Position numbers and translations under genes: made by a program
Shown here: positions 8,625-16,698 of the stretch, in pieces
How the letters are laid out: every line of letters starts with the position of its first letter
Position numbering within the stretch: the first letter of the stretch is position 1
Notes under the pieces: model-generated
The model's input: only the letters and a program-made list of their open reading frames with translations
Told to the model about the DNA's origin: nothing
Databases searched by the model: none
NCBI RefSeq assembly: GCF_902859805.1
Contig: NZ_CADIKC010000013.1
Span: 102,150 to 166,149, forward strand
DNA length: 64,000 nucleotides
Reading direction: 5' to 3'
From: Paraburkholderia sediminicola
GTDB lineage: Bacteria > Pseudomonadota > Gammaproteobacteria > Burkholderiales > Burkholderiaceae

Positions 8625-8700
8625 GCCGGCTTAGCTCATCAGGTAGAGCGCTTGACTTGTAATCATGAGGTGGCGGGTTCGAGTCCTGCAGCCGGCACCA
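8625..8700 (+). tRNA. tRNA-Thr (anticodon TGT)
   Basis: The 76-base gene folds as a complete cloverleaf: a 7-bp acceptor stem (GCCGGCT with AGCCGGC), D arm, anticodon loop CTTGTAA with anticodon TGT at 8658-8660, and T arm with loop TTCGAGT. CCA is encoded at 8698-8700. The anticodon stem has a T-T mismatch at standard positions 28-42 (8652 and 8666). Confidence 0.97.
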
Positions 8701-8710
8701 GTAGTGCGAA

Positions 8711-8747
8711 AGCGGGTTTCTGAATAACTTCAGAAACCCGCTTTTTT
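8711..8747 (+). terminator. Strong intrinsic terminator after tRNA-Thr
   Basis: A perfect 14-bp stem (8711-8724 with 8729-8742) closes a TAAC loop and is followed by a run of T to 8747. It starts 11 bases after the tRNA CCA end. Confidence 0.95.
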
Positions 8748-8811
8748 ATTTGCGGCGGGGATTTCGCAGCCCGAACGAGGGACGGGAACGGCGCATTTTT
8801 GCCAGATCTCA

Positions 8812-8845
8812 TTCACCTTGTCGATTGTGGACATTTTAGTCTACG
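8812..8845 (+). repeat. Copy 1 of a 34-bp AT-rich element
   Basis: This intergenic segment matches 10767-10800 at 31 of 34 positions in the same orientation. The first 21 bases are identical and the last 7 are identical; the differences are in the 6-base centre. It contains an imperfect inverted repeat, GTGGAC-N6-GTCTAC. It lies about 200 bp upstream of the methyltransferase gene. I see nothing else definite between the tRNA terminator and 9045. Confidence 0.85.
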
Positions 8846-9045
8846 AGTCTCCTTCAAACCGCAGCAAAGTGCGATGGCATCAGCCCTGTGCGGGCAGCCG
8901 CCCACAGATACCGTCCCGCGAACCCGACCGGGAGAGGTACTATTCGGGCACCAGTCGGCATCACGATCAGTCACTCCGGCGGGCAACGCCCCCGAGACGC
9001 GAGTTTTCACCGCGTCACTCCTGCAACACAGACCCCACCTTCATC

Positions 9046-10170
9046 ATGACCAGCCCCGCAACCATCACCTGGCCCGAAGCCGACGGCCCCCGCACTGCGC
9101 GTTGGCGCTCCGAAGCTGCGGTGCCGCCGCCCAGGCGCGTTGTCGTCGCCGATGACCGCACGACCGCCGACTCCGCCTATCGTCTCGCGTGCGAAGGCAC
9201 CGCGCTGCTCTGGAACGGCGACTTTCAGAACGCCCGCCAATTGCTGCAAGCCGTCACGCGCCGGCTGGAGCGCAAGCCGCGCAAGCACGGCGAAACGCCG
9301 ATCGACGCGTTCAACCTGCATCGCCAGGCACAGTCGCAACGCGCCCGCACGCTCGGCATGATCCTGATTCCGCTCGACGCCGCATACGCAATTCCGCTGC
9401 GTCGCGCGCCTGAAGTGCAACAGGCCTGTATCGAAACCTACGGGCCGTCTACCGACGAGCCCTCAGTTGTGTCGCTGCGCGAATTGCTCGGTCTGATCGG
9501 CGCGCACGAGTGGCGCAAGAAGGGCGTGGAAATTCCCGCGCTGGGTGAGCGCATCCATCCGCACTACGGCGTGTTTTCGCCGGTGCGCGGCGAATATGTG
9601 GATCTGGTCGCGCACACGCCGTTGCCGTCGTTGAACAAGGCGTTCGATATCGGCACCGGTACGGGCGTACTGGCTGCGCTGCTCGCCAAACGCGGCGTGA
9701 AAAAAATCGTCGCGACCGATCAGGATCCGCGAGCGCTGGCCTGTGCGCGCGAAAACCTCACGCGTCTTGGTTACGATCAGCAAGTCGACGTCGTGCGAGC
9801 CGATCTGTTTCCGGAGGGTCGTGCGCCGCTGGTGATCTGCAATCCGCCGTGGGTGCCGGCGCGGCCCGCCTCACCGATTGAATATGCGATCTACGATTCG
9901 GAAAGCCGCATGCTGCTCGGGTTTCTGGACGGACTGGCGGAACACTTGTCTCCAGGCGGGGAAGGCTGGCTGATCATGTCGGACTTCGCCGAGCATCTCG
10001 GATTACGTACGCGCGAGTGGTTGCTTGCCGCCATTGAAAAGGCGGGGCTGACGGTGGTGGGTCGCGAGGATATTCGTCCGCGGCACCCGAAGTCGACCGA
10101 TGAAAACGACGCGCTGCATACGGCGCGCAAGGCTGAAATGACGTCGCTCTGGCGTCTGAAGGCGCGCTAA
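9046..10170 (+). CDS. Class I SAM-dependent methyltransferase (PrmA/PrmC-like fold)
   Basis: The C-terminal half carries the Rossmann SAM-binding motif FDIGTGTGVLAALLA, the acidic motif ATDQDPRAL and the catalytic ICNPPWVP, a NPP[YW] motif of enzymes that methylate planar nitrogens such as glutamine, adenine or guanine. The substrate is unknown. The N-terminal 170 residues are a family-specific domain I do not recognise. I chose the ATG at 9046 (374 residues). The open frame goes back to 8818, but that extension runs through the intergenic 34-bp repeat and lacks coding character. Confidence 0.85.
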   Translation: MTSPATITWPEADGPRTARWRSEAAVPPPRRVVVADDRTTADSAYRLACEGTALLWNGDFQNARQLLQAVTRRLERKPRKHGETPIDAFNLHRQAQSQRARTLGMILIPLDAAYAIPLRRAPEVQQACIETYGPSTDEPSVVSLRELLGLIGAHEWRKKGVEIPALGERIHPHYGVFSPVRGEYVDLVAHTPLPSLNKAFDIGTGTGVLAALLAKRGVKKIVATDQDPRALACARENLTRLGYDQQVDVVRADLFPEGRAPLVICNPPWVPARPASPIEYAIYDSESRMLLGFLDGLAEHLSPGGEGWLIMSDFAEHLGLRTREWLLAAIEKAGLTVVGREDIRPRHPKSTDENDALHTARKAEMTSLWRLKAR

Positions 10171-10229
10171 ACGGTAGTGCTCGAGGGCGCGCGATGATGC
10201 GTCATGAGATGCAGCCAAAGAACGGCGTG

Positions 10230-11501
10230 TCAGACTGGCACGCCGCGCGCCTTGAGATACGCTAGTGCGCCACGTCCGGCTGCCAGCCCGCTGGCGAAGC
10301 AGGCGGTGAGCAGATAACCGCCGGTCGGCGCTTCCCAGTCGAGCATTTCACCCGCGCAGAACGCGCCGGGCAGATGTTCGATCATCAAATGTTGATCAAG
10401 CGCTTCGAAGGGGATGCCGCCTGCGGTGCTGATCGCCTCGGCGATAGGCCGCGCGCGCGTAAGCCGCACCGGCAGTGCTTTGATCGCATGCGCCAGGACA
10501 TTCGCGTCGGCGAAGGCTTCCTTCGACAGAATCTCGTGCAACAAAGCCAGTTTTACGCCTCCAATGCCGACTCTGCCATGCAGGTGAGTCGACATGGAGC
10601 GTGAACCACGCGGTCGCGTGACTTCGGCCACGACACGCTCCAACGTCAAGCCTGGCGCCAGGTCCAGCGCGATCGTGACGTCGCCGTCGGCGAGAATCCG
10701 CTCCCGGATGGCTGCCGACAGCGCGTAAATCAGACTCCCTTCGAGGCCGGTTTCGGTCAGAAGTATTTCACCTTGTCGATTGTGGACTTTATTGTCTACG
10801 TCGGTGAGCGTGATGGCCACGGATTTCACCGGCTGACCGGCGAAGCGCTCGCGCAGATAAGGGCTCCAGTCCGCATCGAAGCCGCAGTTCGCGGGCCGCA
10901 ACGGCGTCACCGGCACCTCGCGTGCGCTCAGGAGCGGCACCCAGGCGGCGTCCGATCCAAGCCTTGGCCAGCTTGCGCCGCCGAGTGCGAACACCACGGC
11001 ATCGCAGCTCACGCGTTGCTCGCCGTCGGGTGTTTCGAAGCGCAACGTGTGAGCCTCGGTGGCGCCGTCTTCGTTGTTCCAGCCGGTCCATTTGTGGCGC
11101 ATGTGAAAGCGCACACCCGCTTCTCTCAACCGATGCAACCACGCACGCAGCATCGGCGCCGCTTTCATATCGGTCGGAAAAACCCGCCCCGAACTGCCGA
11201 CGAAGGTTTCGACGCCAAGCCCATGCAGCCAGGCCCGCAAGGCGTCGGGACCGAACAGGTCGAGTAGGGGCGCGATCTGTTTGCGGCGCGCGCCATAGCG
11301 GCCAAGAAACGGCTCGAGCGGTTCCGAATGCGTGATGTTCATGCCGCCTTTGCCCGCCATCAGGAATTTGCGGCCAACGGATGGCATCGCGTCGTAGACG
11401 TCGACTTGCACGCCGTGCTGGGCAAGCGCCTCGGCGGCCATCAAGCCGGCCGGGCCGCCGCCGATCACGGCGACGCGGGCGGAATCGAAGGAGGATGACA
11501 T
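10230..11501 (-). CDS. FAD-dependent oxidoreductase, HI0933/BaiN-like flavoprotein
   Basis: The product has an N-terminal dinucleotide-binding motif (VAVIGGGPAGLMAAEAL), the family segment GRKFLMAGKGGMNITHSEP and a C-terminal FAD motif (FCAGEMLDWEAPTGGYLLTACFASG). These mark the HI0933 or PP_4765-type flavoproteins; BaiN is a distant relative and the physiological substrate is unknown. I prefer the ATG at 11501 (423 residues). A TTG at 11549 would add 16 residues. About 250 residues in, a 34-bp AT-rich element (10767-10800) is read in frame with codons that are rare in this genome. Confidence 0.85.
   Translation of the reverse strand: MSSSFDSARVAVIGGGPAGLMAAEALAQHGVQVDVYDAMPSVGRKFLMAGKGGMNITHSEPLEPFLGRYGARRKQIAPLLDLFGPDALRAWLHGLGVETFVGSSGRVFPTDMKAAPMLRAWLHRLREAGVRFHMRHKWTGWNNEDGATEAHTLRFETPDGEQRVSCDAVVFALGGASWPRLGSDAAWVPLLSAREVPVTPLRPANCGFDADWSPYLRERFAGQPVKSVAITLTDVDNKVHNRQGEILLTETGLEGSLIYALSAAIRERILADGDVTIALDLAPGLTLERVVAEVTRPRGSRSMSTHLHGRVGIGGVKLALLHEILSKEAFADANVLAHAIKALPVRLTRARPIAEAISTAGGIPFEALDQHLMIEHLPGAFCAGEMLDWEAPTGGYLLTACFASGLAAGRGALAYLKARGVPV
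10767..10800 (+). repeat. Copy 2 of the 34-bp AT-rich element, inside a coding sequence
   Basis: This is the second copy of the element at 8812-8845 (31 of 34 identical). Here it lies within the flavoprotein gene and encodes, on the minus strand, VDNKVHNRQGE. The surrounding codons end in G or C, while those in the element include GTA, AAT, AAA and CGA, with ATA and CTT just after it. Confidence 0.85.
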
Positions 11502-11896
11502 GCGGTCCTGCAGATGAGCGGAGGGCGGCGCGTTGGCCTGATCTGACAATCGGCAGCGCGAAGGGCGCTATTTTCACACCGCCGGCAACGCAGGGCAAAC
11601 GGCGCGCGGCGAACGGCCAACGAGTCAACCGACCAGCCCGAGCTAGCGGCCGAAAAGAGCTGGGTTCGGGCGTGTCGCAAACCCCTGCGCCCACGTTCGT
11701 CCCTTTGCTATTCACTCGCGCGACCTATACTTTTCAAACACCTTCCACCGGACGCAGTCCGCTTATTCCCCGCGTCACACTATCCCATCGCTCTCATTTC
11801 ACCCGACGCGGCCAATGCAGCCGCGTCGCGGCCGGCGACGTGGCCTGCGCGCCCGCTGTTTGTCTGGATGTTTCGACGTTTAATCAGGAGATTGCC
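11502..11896. other. Divergent intergenic region, flavoprotein / DUF1059
   Basis: This 395-base spacer must hold the promoters of both divergent genes. A TTGCTA and TATACT pair near 11707-11733 is a possible rightward promoter, but its 15-base spacing is poor. I see no hairpin, RNA gene or convincing ORF. Confidence 0.4.
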
Positions 11897-12106
11897 ATGA
11901 CTCGCAAATACATCGACTGCCGCGAGTTTCCGAGCGAAATGAATTGCACGGTTGCCCTATCCGCCGACAGCGAGAGCGAATTGCTCGACGCCGCCGTGCA
12001 GCATGCCGTCACGGTGCACAAACATACGGACTCGCCGGAACTGCGCTCGCAGCTCAAGACGCTCTTTCATGACGGCACGCCGCCGGTCGAGGGGCCGCGC
12101 GCGTAA
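11897..12106 (+). CDS. Small DUF1059 protein
   Basis: The 69-residue protein MTRKYIDCREFPSEMNCTV... matches the DUF1059 family, small predicted metal- or redox-related proteins with conserved C-R-E-F-P and C (here Cys8 and Cys17) and a HAVTVHKHTDSPEL segment. The function is unknown. A clear SD (CAGGAG) lies 6 bases before the ATG at 11897. The longer open frame upstream has no coding support. Confidence 0.85.
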   Translation: MTRKYIDCREFPSEMNCTVALSADSESELLDAAVQHAVTVHKHTDSPELRSQLKTLFHDGTPPVEGPRA

Positions 12107-12195
12107 TTCGTTGTTCTTCTTTGAGCATGAAGGCCGGTTGACCCGCACGAACGGCGGCGCGCCGTTCGCGCTGGTCGCGGCGTTGTGTGGGCGTG

Positions 12196-12516
12196 CTAGC
12201 CGGGATATGCCTCATCCACCTTCAGTCCGGCCAGCTTGAAAATGACCCGCAGCGTTTGCGGTTTGATGTCGCGGCGCGAAGCGAGCGTTGTCATCACGAA
12301 GTCGAGTACTTTCGCGTACTTCAGCATCGTCAGGCACGTCTCCATGTCGACGCTGCCATCGCGCATGACCTCGGCCAGCCGCAGCATTTCGGTGGAGATG
12401 TCGCGTGCCATTTCCAGTTCGAGCTGCTGCTTTTCCGACCACGCAGGGGCGGCGGTGAGCTTCGCCAGCATTTCCTGAAACTTCTGTTCGACGTTTCCGT
12501 TGGGTACCGTGTCCAT
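12196..12516 (-). CDS. Conserved small protein of unknown function
   Basis: The 106-residue product (MDTVPNGNVEQKFQEMLAK...) is predicted to be largely helical, acidic in the first half and more basic near the end. It has no membrane segment, no signal peptide and no motif I recognise. Its codon pattern is typical of the genome, which supports it being real. It stands alone, convergent with the DUF1059 gene. Confidence 0.65.
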   Translation of the reverse strand: MDTVPNGNVEQKFQEMLAKLTAAPAWSEKQQLELEMARDISTEMLRLAEVMRDGSVDMETCLTMLKYAKVLDFVMTTLASRRDIKPQTLRVIFKLAGLKVDEAYPG

Positions 12517-12902
12517 CGCTGCCTCTTCTATTTTCCAGGCGCGCGTCCGTTTGAGATCGCGGCGCGCTGCTGGTTACGTAACGTTCGGCCCGTGTTCCGG
12601 GACCGTCCTCCCCACATGCATTCGGTTCGCGTGATCGAAGCCACGGCCGGCAGCTTGTTGTTATGCGCGACACGGCTTACGCCATCGAGTGAGCCGGCCC
12701 GCAAGATGCTTTCAAGCCACGTCGGAATACGTCCCGCATAGTGCGTTTTGAGCAGGAAGTGTTCCAGGTTTATGGCATTTCTCGCATGGTCGACGCGGCT
12801 CCTTAGGTGAGCGGCCTGCGCTTTGGGTAAACTGGCAGCAACTTTTCCTTTTTTCCGTCATCTGTCGCACGTTCGCGTTGCAATCGATGGCGGTCCCCCA
12901 CG
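12517..12902. other. Intergenic spacer, hypothetical gene / methyltransferase
   Basis: This 386-base stretch lies between divergent genes. I find no hairpin with a U-tract, tRNA or convincing ORF. A promoter is presumably present, but no good pair of -35 and -10 boxes stands out. Confidence 0.4.
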
Positions 12903-13745
12903 ATGTCCAGCAAAACCCACGAAATCCGTCCGAACCAGTCCGTCGAGTTGTTGAAGGAACTCCATATCCTCACGCGCGACGGCAAGATGAACCAGGACAG
13001 CCGTCGCAAGCTGAAGCAGGTCTACCACCTGTTCCAGTTCATCGAGCCGCTGCTGAAAGACCTCAAGGAGCAGCAGGGCGCGGTGACGCTCGTCGACCAT
13101 GGCGCGGGCAAGTCATACCTAGGTTTTATCCTGTATGACCTTTTCTTCAAGGAGTTTCAGGACGCCGCTGGTGGGGCGTCGCACATTTACGGCATCGAAA
13201 CGCGCGAGGATCTCGTGACGAAATCCGAGGAGCTGGCCGGGCGGCTGGGCTTCAAGGGGATGTCGTTTCTGAATTTATCGGTGGCGGAGTCGATTACGTC
13301 AGACCGATTGCCGGCGCAGATCGATATCGTGACCGCGCTGCATGCGTGCAATACCGCGACTGACGACGCGCTCCGGTTCGCTCTGGAAAAGCGTGCGAAA
13401 TACATCGTGGTGGTGCCGTGTTGCCAGGCCGAGGTGGCGGGGGTTTTACGGCAGAACAAGGGTAAATCGCTGGGGAATGCGCTGACCGAAATCTGGCGGC
13501 ATCCGTTACATACCCGGGAATTCGGCAGCCAGATTACCAATGTGCTGCGCTGCCTGCAGCTGGAAGCGCATGGATATCAGGTGAGTGTGACCGAGCTGGT
13601 CGGGTGGGAACATTCCATGAAGAATGAACTGATTATTGCCCAGTTCAAGGACCTGCCGAGACGACGGCCAACCGAGCGGCTGAATGAAGTGATGGAGACG
13701 CTCGGGATCGAGGAGCTGAAAGAGCGGTTCTTTGTCTCGGCCTGA
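12903..13745 (+). CDS. SAM-dependent methyltransferase of the Methyltransf_32 type
   Basis: The 280-residue protein has a SAM-binding motif VDHGAGKSYLGFIL at about residues 61-75, the acidic GIETRED at the end of strand 2, the VTALHACNTATDDAL motif and a VVPCCQ segment. This combination (HAC and PCC motifs) is seen in Methyltransf_32 proteins, some of which act on RNA. The bacterial members are largely uncharacterised. It is a single gene, convergent with the DUF1415 gene downstream. Confidence 0.8.
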   Translation: MSSKTHEIRPNQSVELLKELHILTRDGKMNQDSRRKLKQVYHLFQFIEPLLKDLKEQQGAVTLVDHGAGKSYLGFILYDLFFKEFQDAAGGASHIYGIETREDLVTKSEELAGRLGFKGMSFLNLSVAESITSDRLPAQIDIVTALHACNTATDDALRFALEKRAKYIVVVPCCQAEVAGVLRQNKGKSLGNALTEIWRHPLHTREFGSQITNVLRCLQLEAHGYQVSVTELVGWEHSMKNELIIAQFKDLPRRRPTERLNEVMETLGIEELKERFFVSA

Positions 13746-13753
13746 TCCGTCCT

Positions 13754-13781
13754 GCGGCGGCGGCTTTTTCATAGCCGCCGC
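13754..13781. terminator. GC-rich hairpin between convergent genes
   Basis: GCGGCGGC-type sequence pairs with GCCGCCGC around a TTTTTCAT loop. There is no U-tract after the stem, so this is only a possible terminator. Confidence 0.35.
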
Positions 13782-13786
13782 GCGAA

Positions 13787-14341
13787 TTACTTTTTCATCA
13801 ATTCATTCCAGCCTTTAAGACCAATTCGCCGAAGCGTCTCCTGATTCCGCTCATAAATAGCTTCTGCATCGGGAAAAGCCTGAACCGCCCGTTCGATACT
13901 GTCTTCGCGAAGCAAATGCAAAATCGGATAGGGTGCGCGATTCGTATAGTTCTCGATATCGTCGGGCTCGCTGTCTTCAAACTGATAATGCGGGTGAAAA
14001 CTGGCAATCTGAATAATGCCTTCCAGCCGAAGTTGCTTGACCATTCTCTCGGCGAAAAACAGGCAATCGTTATAGTCGAGAAAATCGCTGAGCGCGTTCG
14101 GTATAACCAGAAGCGTGGTATCCACCGCCTCAGGATTCGCTGCGACGAGTGCCTGAATCTCGGTTTCGAGATCGGCTAACACCCCTTCCATATCCACGGC
14201 GTCGCTCACGGCGTACCGAATCTGCCCTTTCACATGCACGGCTTTGGCAAAGGGGCACAAATTGAGCCCGATCACGGCTTCCGTCTGCCAATGACGGGTG
14301 GCGGCGATAACGGCATCATGAGATTCGGCGGGCGACGACAT
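13787..14341 (-). CDS. DUF1415 family protein
   Basis: The 184-residue product matches DUF1415, a family of unknown function. Visible conserved features are W-x6-GLNLCPFA near the N-terminus (a Cys in a CPFA motif), the central DFLDYNDCLFFAE and the SFHPHYQFEDSEPDDIENYTNR segment. The ATG at 14341 gives the family-typical N-terminus. The open frame extends 23 residues further upstream without support. Confidence 0.85.
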   Translation of the reverse strand: MSSPAESHDAVIAATRHWQTEAVIGLNLCPFAKAVHVKGQIRYAVSDAVDMEGVLADLETEIQALVAANPEAVDTTLLVIPNALSDFLDYNDCLFFAERMVKQLRLEGIIQIASFHPHYQFEDSEPDDIENYTNRAPYPILHLLREDSIERAVQAFPDAEAIYERNQETLRRIGLKGWNELMKK

Positions 14342-14433
14342 GGCAAGCAGCGAAAGAGGAAAGTGCCATTCTAACGGCGCGCAACGGTACCGATCCGCAC
14401 CCTGCCGCAACAGGACGACTCAAACCTCAGCCC

Positions 14434-15075
14434 TCAACCCGCTTGGGTCCCGCTGCACGCCGCAGCGATCAACTGCGCCGCTACCTTCGGTGCGGCAAGA
14501 ATTGGTCCGCAGCCCGGGCCGTAGGTTTGGCTGGCCGCGTACACGCCTTCGATCATCAAGCCCAGTCCGTTGGCCAAGGCCACCGGATCGTCGGCGCCTG
14601 CCGCAGTTGTCAGTTCCAGAAGCCGCGCCATCAATCGTTCCTTGTTGCGAAACACGAATTGCCGCGCCGGGTGCGTGGTGTCGGAAAACTCCACCGACAC
14701 ATTCACGAAAGGACAGCCGCGGTAATCGTCGACCGATGCGCGCACCGCCAGGTCGTCGAAATATTGTTGAAGCTGCCTGGCCGGCTCACCTGGATGCTTC
14801 GCAAAGCTCTTCTCCACGTAGCCGAAAAACTGCTCGTCCTTGCGCTCCAGATACGCCATTACCAATTCATCTTTCGACGAGAACTGCCGGTATAAGCTCA
14901 TCTTGTTCACACCCGCGCGCTCGACCACCGCGTCGACACCGACTGTTCGCACACCCTCGCGGTAGAACAGTTCGTCCGCGGCGCGCAGTAGATGCTGTTG
15001 CGCCTCCGGACCGGCCGTCTGCGTGCTGCGTGCTCGCCGTGCGCCGGTTGGCTTGAGGGTTTCGCTATCGGACAT
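14434..15075 (-). CDS. TetR/AcrR-family transcriptional regulator
   Basis: The 213-residue protein has a classical TetR N-terminal helix-turn-helix (AADELFYREGVRTVGVDAVVERAGVNKMSLYRQFSSKDELV) and a C-terminal ligand and dimer domain with the GCPFVNVSVEF segment seen in one TetR subgroup. The start at 15075 is the only ATG that puts the HTH near the N-terminus. It is divergent from an MFS transporter. Two palindromes in the 153-base gap make it likely that it represses that transporter and perhaps itself. The ligand is unknown. Confidence 0.92.
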   Translation of the reverse strand: MSDSETLKPTGARRARSTQTAGPEAQQHLLRAADELFYREGVRTVGVDAVVERAGVNKMSLYRQFSSKDELVMAYLERKDEQFFGYVEKSFAKHPGEPARQLQQYFDDLAVRASVDDYRGCPFVNVSVEFSDTTHPARQFVFRNKERLMARLLELTTAAGADDPVALANGLGLMIEGVYAASQTYGPGCGPILAAPKVAAQLIAAACSGTQAG

Positions 15076-15102
15076 GGATGCCACCTGAATTGAATTGATG
15101 CC

Positions 15103-15131
15103 TTGACATGTTACCGACCAGTAACTAACAT
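15103..15131 (+). promoter_or_regulatory. Promoter of the MFS gene with an embedded inverted repeat
   Basis: TTGACA (15103-15108) and TAACAT (15126-15131) are separated by exactly 17 bases. The spacer holds GTTAC-N6-GTAAC (15110-15125), a candidate TetR operator placed to block RNA polymerase. Confidence 0.75.
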
Positions 15132-15141
15132 CGCAACACCA

Positions 15142-15161
15142 TTGTGACAGATCTGTCACAA
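15142..15161. promoter_or_regulatory. 20-bp perfect palindrome, candidate TetR operator
   Basis: The palindrome is perfect, with half-site TTGTGACAGA. It lies just after the expected transcription start of the MFS gene, between the divergent TetR and MFS genes. Confidence 0.75.
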
Positions 15162-15228
15162 GTCCTTTACCGAAGTCGTAACAATGCGAGCGGCGCGGCC
15201 TGCGGGGCAGGCGTCGATTGGAGAACCG

Positions 15229-16512
15229 ATGAACTGGGCAGCGAGACTGATTGGCGGACGTTTCCACTACGGCTGGTTGACCGTGGCGGTGGTGTTTCTG
15301 GTGCTGCTGGCGGCGGCGGGCACACGCGCCACGCCGAGCGTGATGATGGTGCCGCTGGAGCATCAATTCGGCTGGAGCCGTGCGACGATTTCGCTCGCCA
15401 TCTCCGTGAACATTGCGCTCTACGGACTGATGGGGCCGTTTGCGGCCGCGGCGATGCAGCGCTTCGGTGTGCGTCCTACTCTGCTGATCGCGCTCGGCAC
15501 GATGGCGGCGGGGGTGGCGTTGTCTTCGCTGATGACGCATCCGTGGCAGATGGTTCTGATCTGGGGCGTGATGGTCGGCGGCTCGACCGGCGTGGCGGCG
15601 CTGTCTTTGTCCGCGACGGTGGTGACGCGCTGGTTCACCACTCATCGCGGTCTCGTGATGGGGATTCTCACGGCCAGTTCGGCGACCGGCCAACTGGTGT
15701 TCCTGCCGATGCTTGCGGCCATCGCCGAGCATTACGGTTGGCGTCAGGTGGTGTGGGTCGTCGCGGGCGCGGCGGCGGTTGTCTTGCCGCTCGTCGCGTT
15801 CCTGTTGCCGGAGCGGCCCGCGGATATGAAGTTGCGCCCGTTCGGCGAACCGGCCGACTCGCCGATTTCCAATTCCGTGACGAAGCAGAATCCGCTGGCC
15901 ATCGCTTTCGGCACGCTCGCCATGGCGAGCAAGACGCGTGATTTCTGGCTGCTGTTCTTCAGCTTCTTTATTTGTGGCGCGAGCACCAACGGTTACGTCG
16001 GCACGCACCTGATCGCAATGTGTGGCGATTACGGCATGACCGAAGTGCAGGGCGCTTCCCTGCTTGCTGCAATGGGCATCTTCGATCTGTTCGGCACGAC
16101 GCTGTCGGGCTGGCTGTCGGACCGCTTCAATAGCCGCGTGCTGCTGTTCTGGTATTACGGTCTGCGCGGTTTGTCGCTGATGTATCTGCCGCACGCCTTC
16201 GGCATCGATTTCTTCGGGCTGCCGTTGTTCGCGGTGTTCTACGGACTCGACTGGATCGCCACCGTGCCGCCCACCGTGCGTCTCGTAACCGATGTGTACG
16301 GAAAGGAAGCGGCGCCGGTCGTGTTCGGCTGGGTGGTCGCCGGCCACCAGCTCGGTGCGGCCTTCGCGGCGCTCGGTGCGGGCATGCTGCGCGCGAGCCT
16401 CGGCACGTACACGGTGGCGTCGATGATTTCCGGCGGACTGTGTCTGATTGCCGCCGTGATCGTGCTGCGGATCAACCGGCCGGCCAAGGTGCCGGAGCCG
16501 CAAACGGCGTAA
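15229..16512 (+). CDS. MFS transporter, monocarboxylate/oxalate-porter-like
   Basis: The 427-residue protein has about 12 membrane segments in two six-helix halves, with the MFS loop 2-3 region (MQRFGVRPTLLI) and a matching loop in the second half (GWLSDRFNSRVLLFWYYG). Overall it resembles porters of small organic acids, but the substrate cannot be read from sequence. The ATG at 15229 follows GGAGAA at a good distance. Expression is probably set by the divergent TetR regulator through the palindromes upstream. Confidence 0.88.
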   Translation: MNWAARLIGGRFHYGWLTVAVVFLVLLAAAGTRATPSVMMVPLEHQFGWSRATISLAISVNIALYGLMGPFAAAAMQRFGVRPTLLIALGTMAAGVALSSLMTHPWQMVLIWGVMVGGSTGVAALSLSATVVTRWFTTHRGLVMGILTASSATGQLVFLPMLAAIAEHYGWRQVVWVVAGAAAVVLPLVAFLLPERPADMKLRPFGEPADSPISNSVTKQNPLAIAFGTLAMASKTRDFWLLFFSFFICGASTNGYVGTHLIAMCGDYGMTEVQGASLLAAMGIFDLFGTTLSGWLSDRFNSRVLLFWYYGLRGLSLMYLPHAFGIDFFGLPLFAVFYGLDWIATVPPTVRLVTDVYGKEAAPVVFGWVVAGHQLGAAFAALGAGMLRASLGTYTVASMISGGLCLIAAVIVLRINRPAKVPEPQTA

Positions 16513-16550
16513 AGCGGCGACCCTGCGCGCGACGAACAAGGCGCACCTGA

Positions 16551-16578
16551 GCAAACGGCCTCATACGAGGCCGTTTGC
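16551..16578 (+). terminator. Hairpin after the MFS gene
   Basis: GCAAACGGCCTC pairs perfectly (12 bp) with GAGGCCGTTTGC around an ATAC loop. No T-run follows, so termination may be weak. Confidence 0.6.
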
Positions 16579-16698
16579 CATTGCAGTTGAGGTGAAAACT
16601 AAGTGTGTACTTGTTGGAGCGCGAGTGGCCCAGCCCGGTTATGCTATGAAGCCCCGGGCAGCCGCCCGTCGTTCATGAATTTCGACCGAGAGAAGCGC

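Noticed and set aside
8625..8700. tRNA-Thr as an integration site for a genomic island
   Set aside because: There is no integrase and no repeat of the tRNA 3' end downstream, and the flanking genes are ordinary. The 34-bp repeat nearby does not match the tRNA.
8818..9045. Upstream extension of the methyltransferase ORF
   Set aside because: The 76 extra residues have no coding bias and cover the intergenic 34-bp repeat.
14434..16554. A 706-codon open frame on the minus strand running through the TetR gene and across the MFS gene
   Set aside because: Only the last 213 codons (from 15075) match a protein family. The rest is antisense to a clear transporter and is a by-product of high GC.
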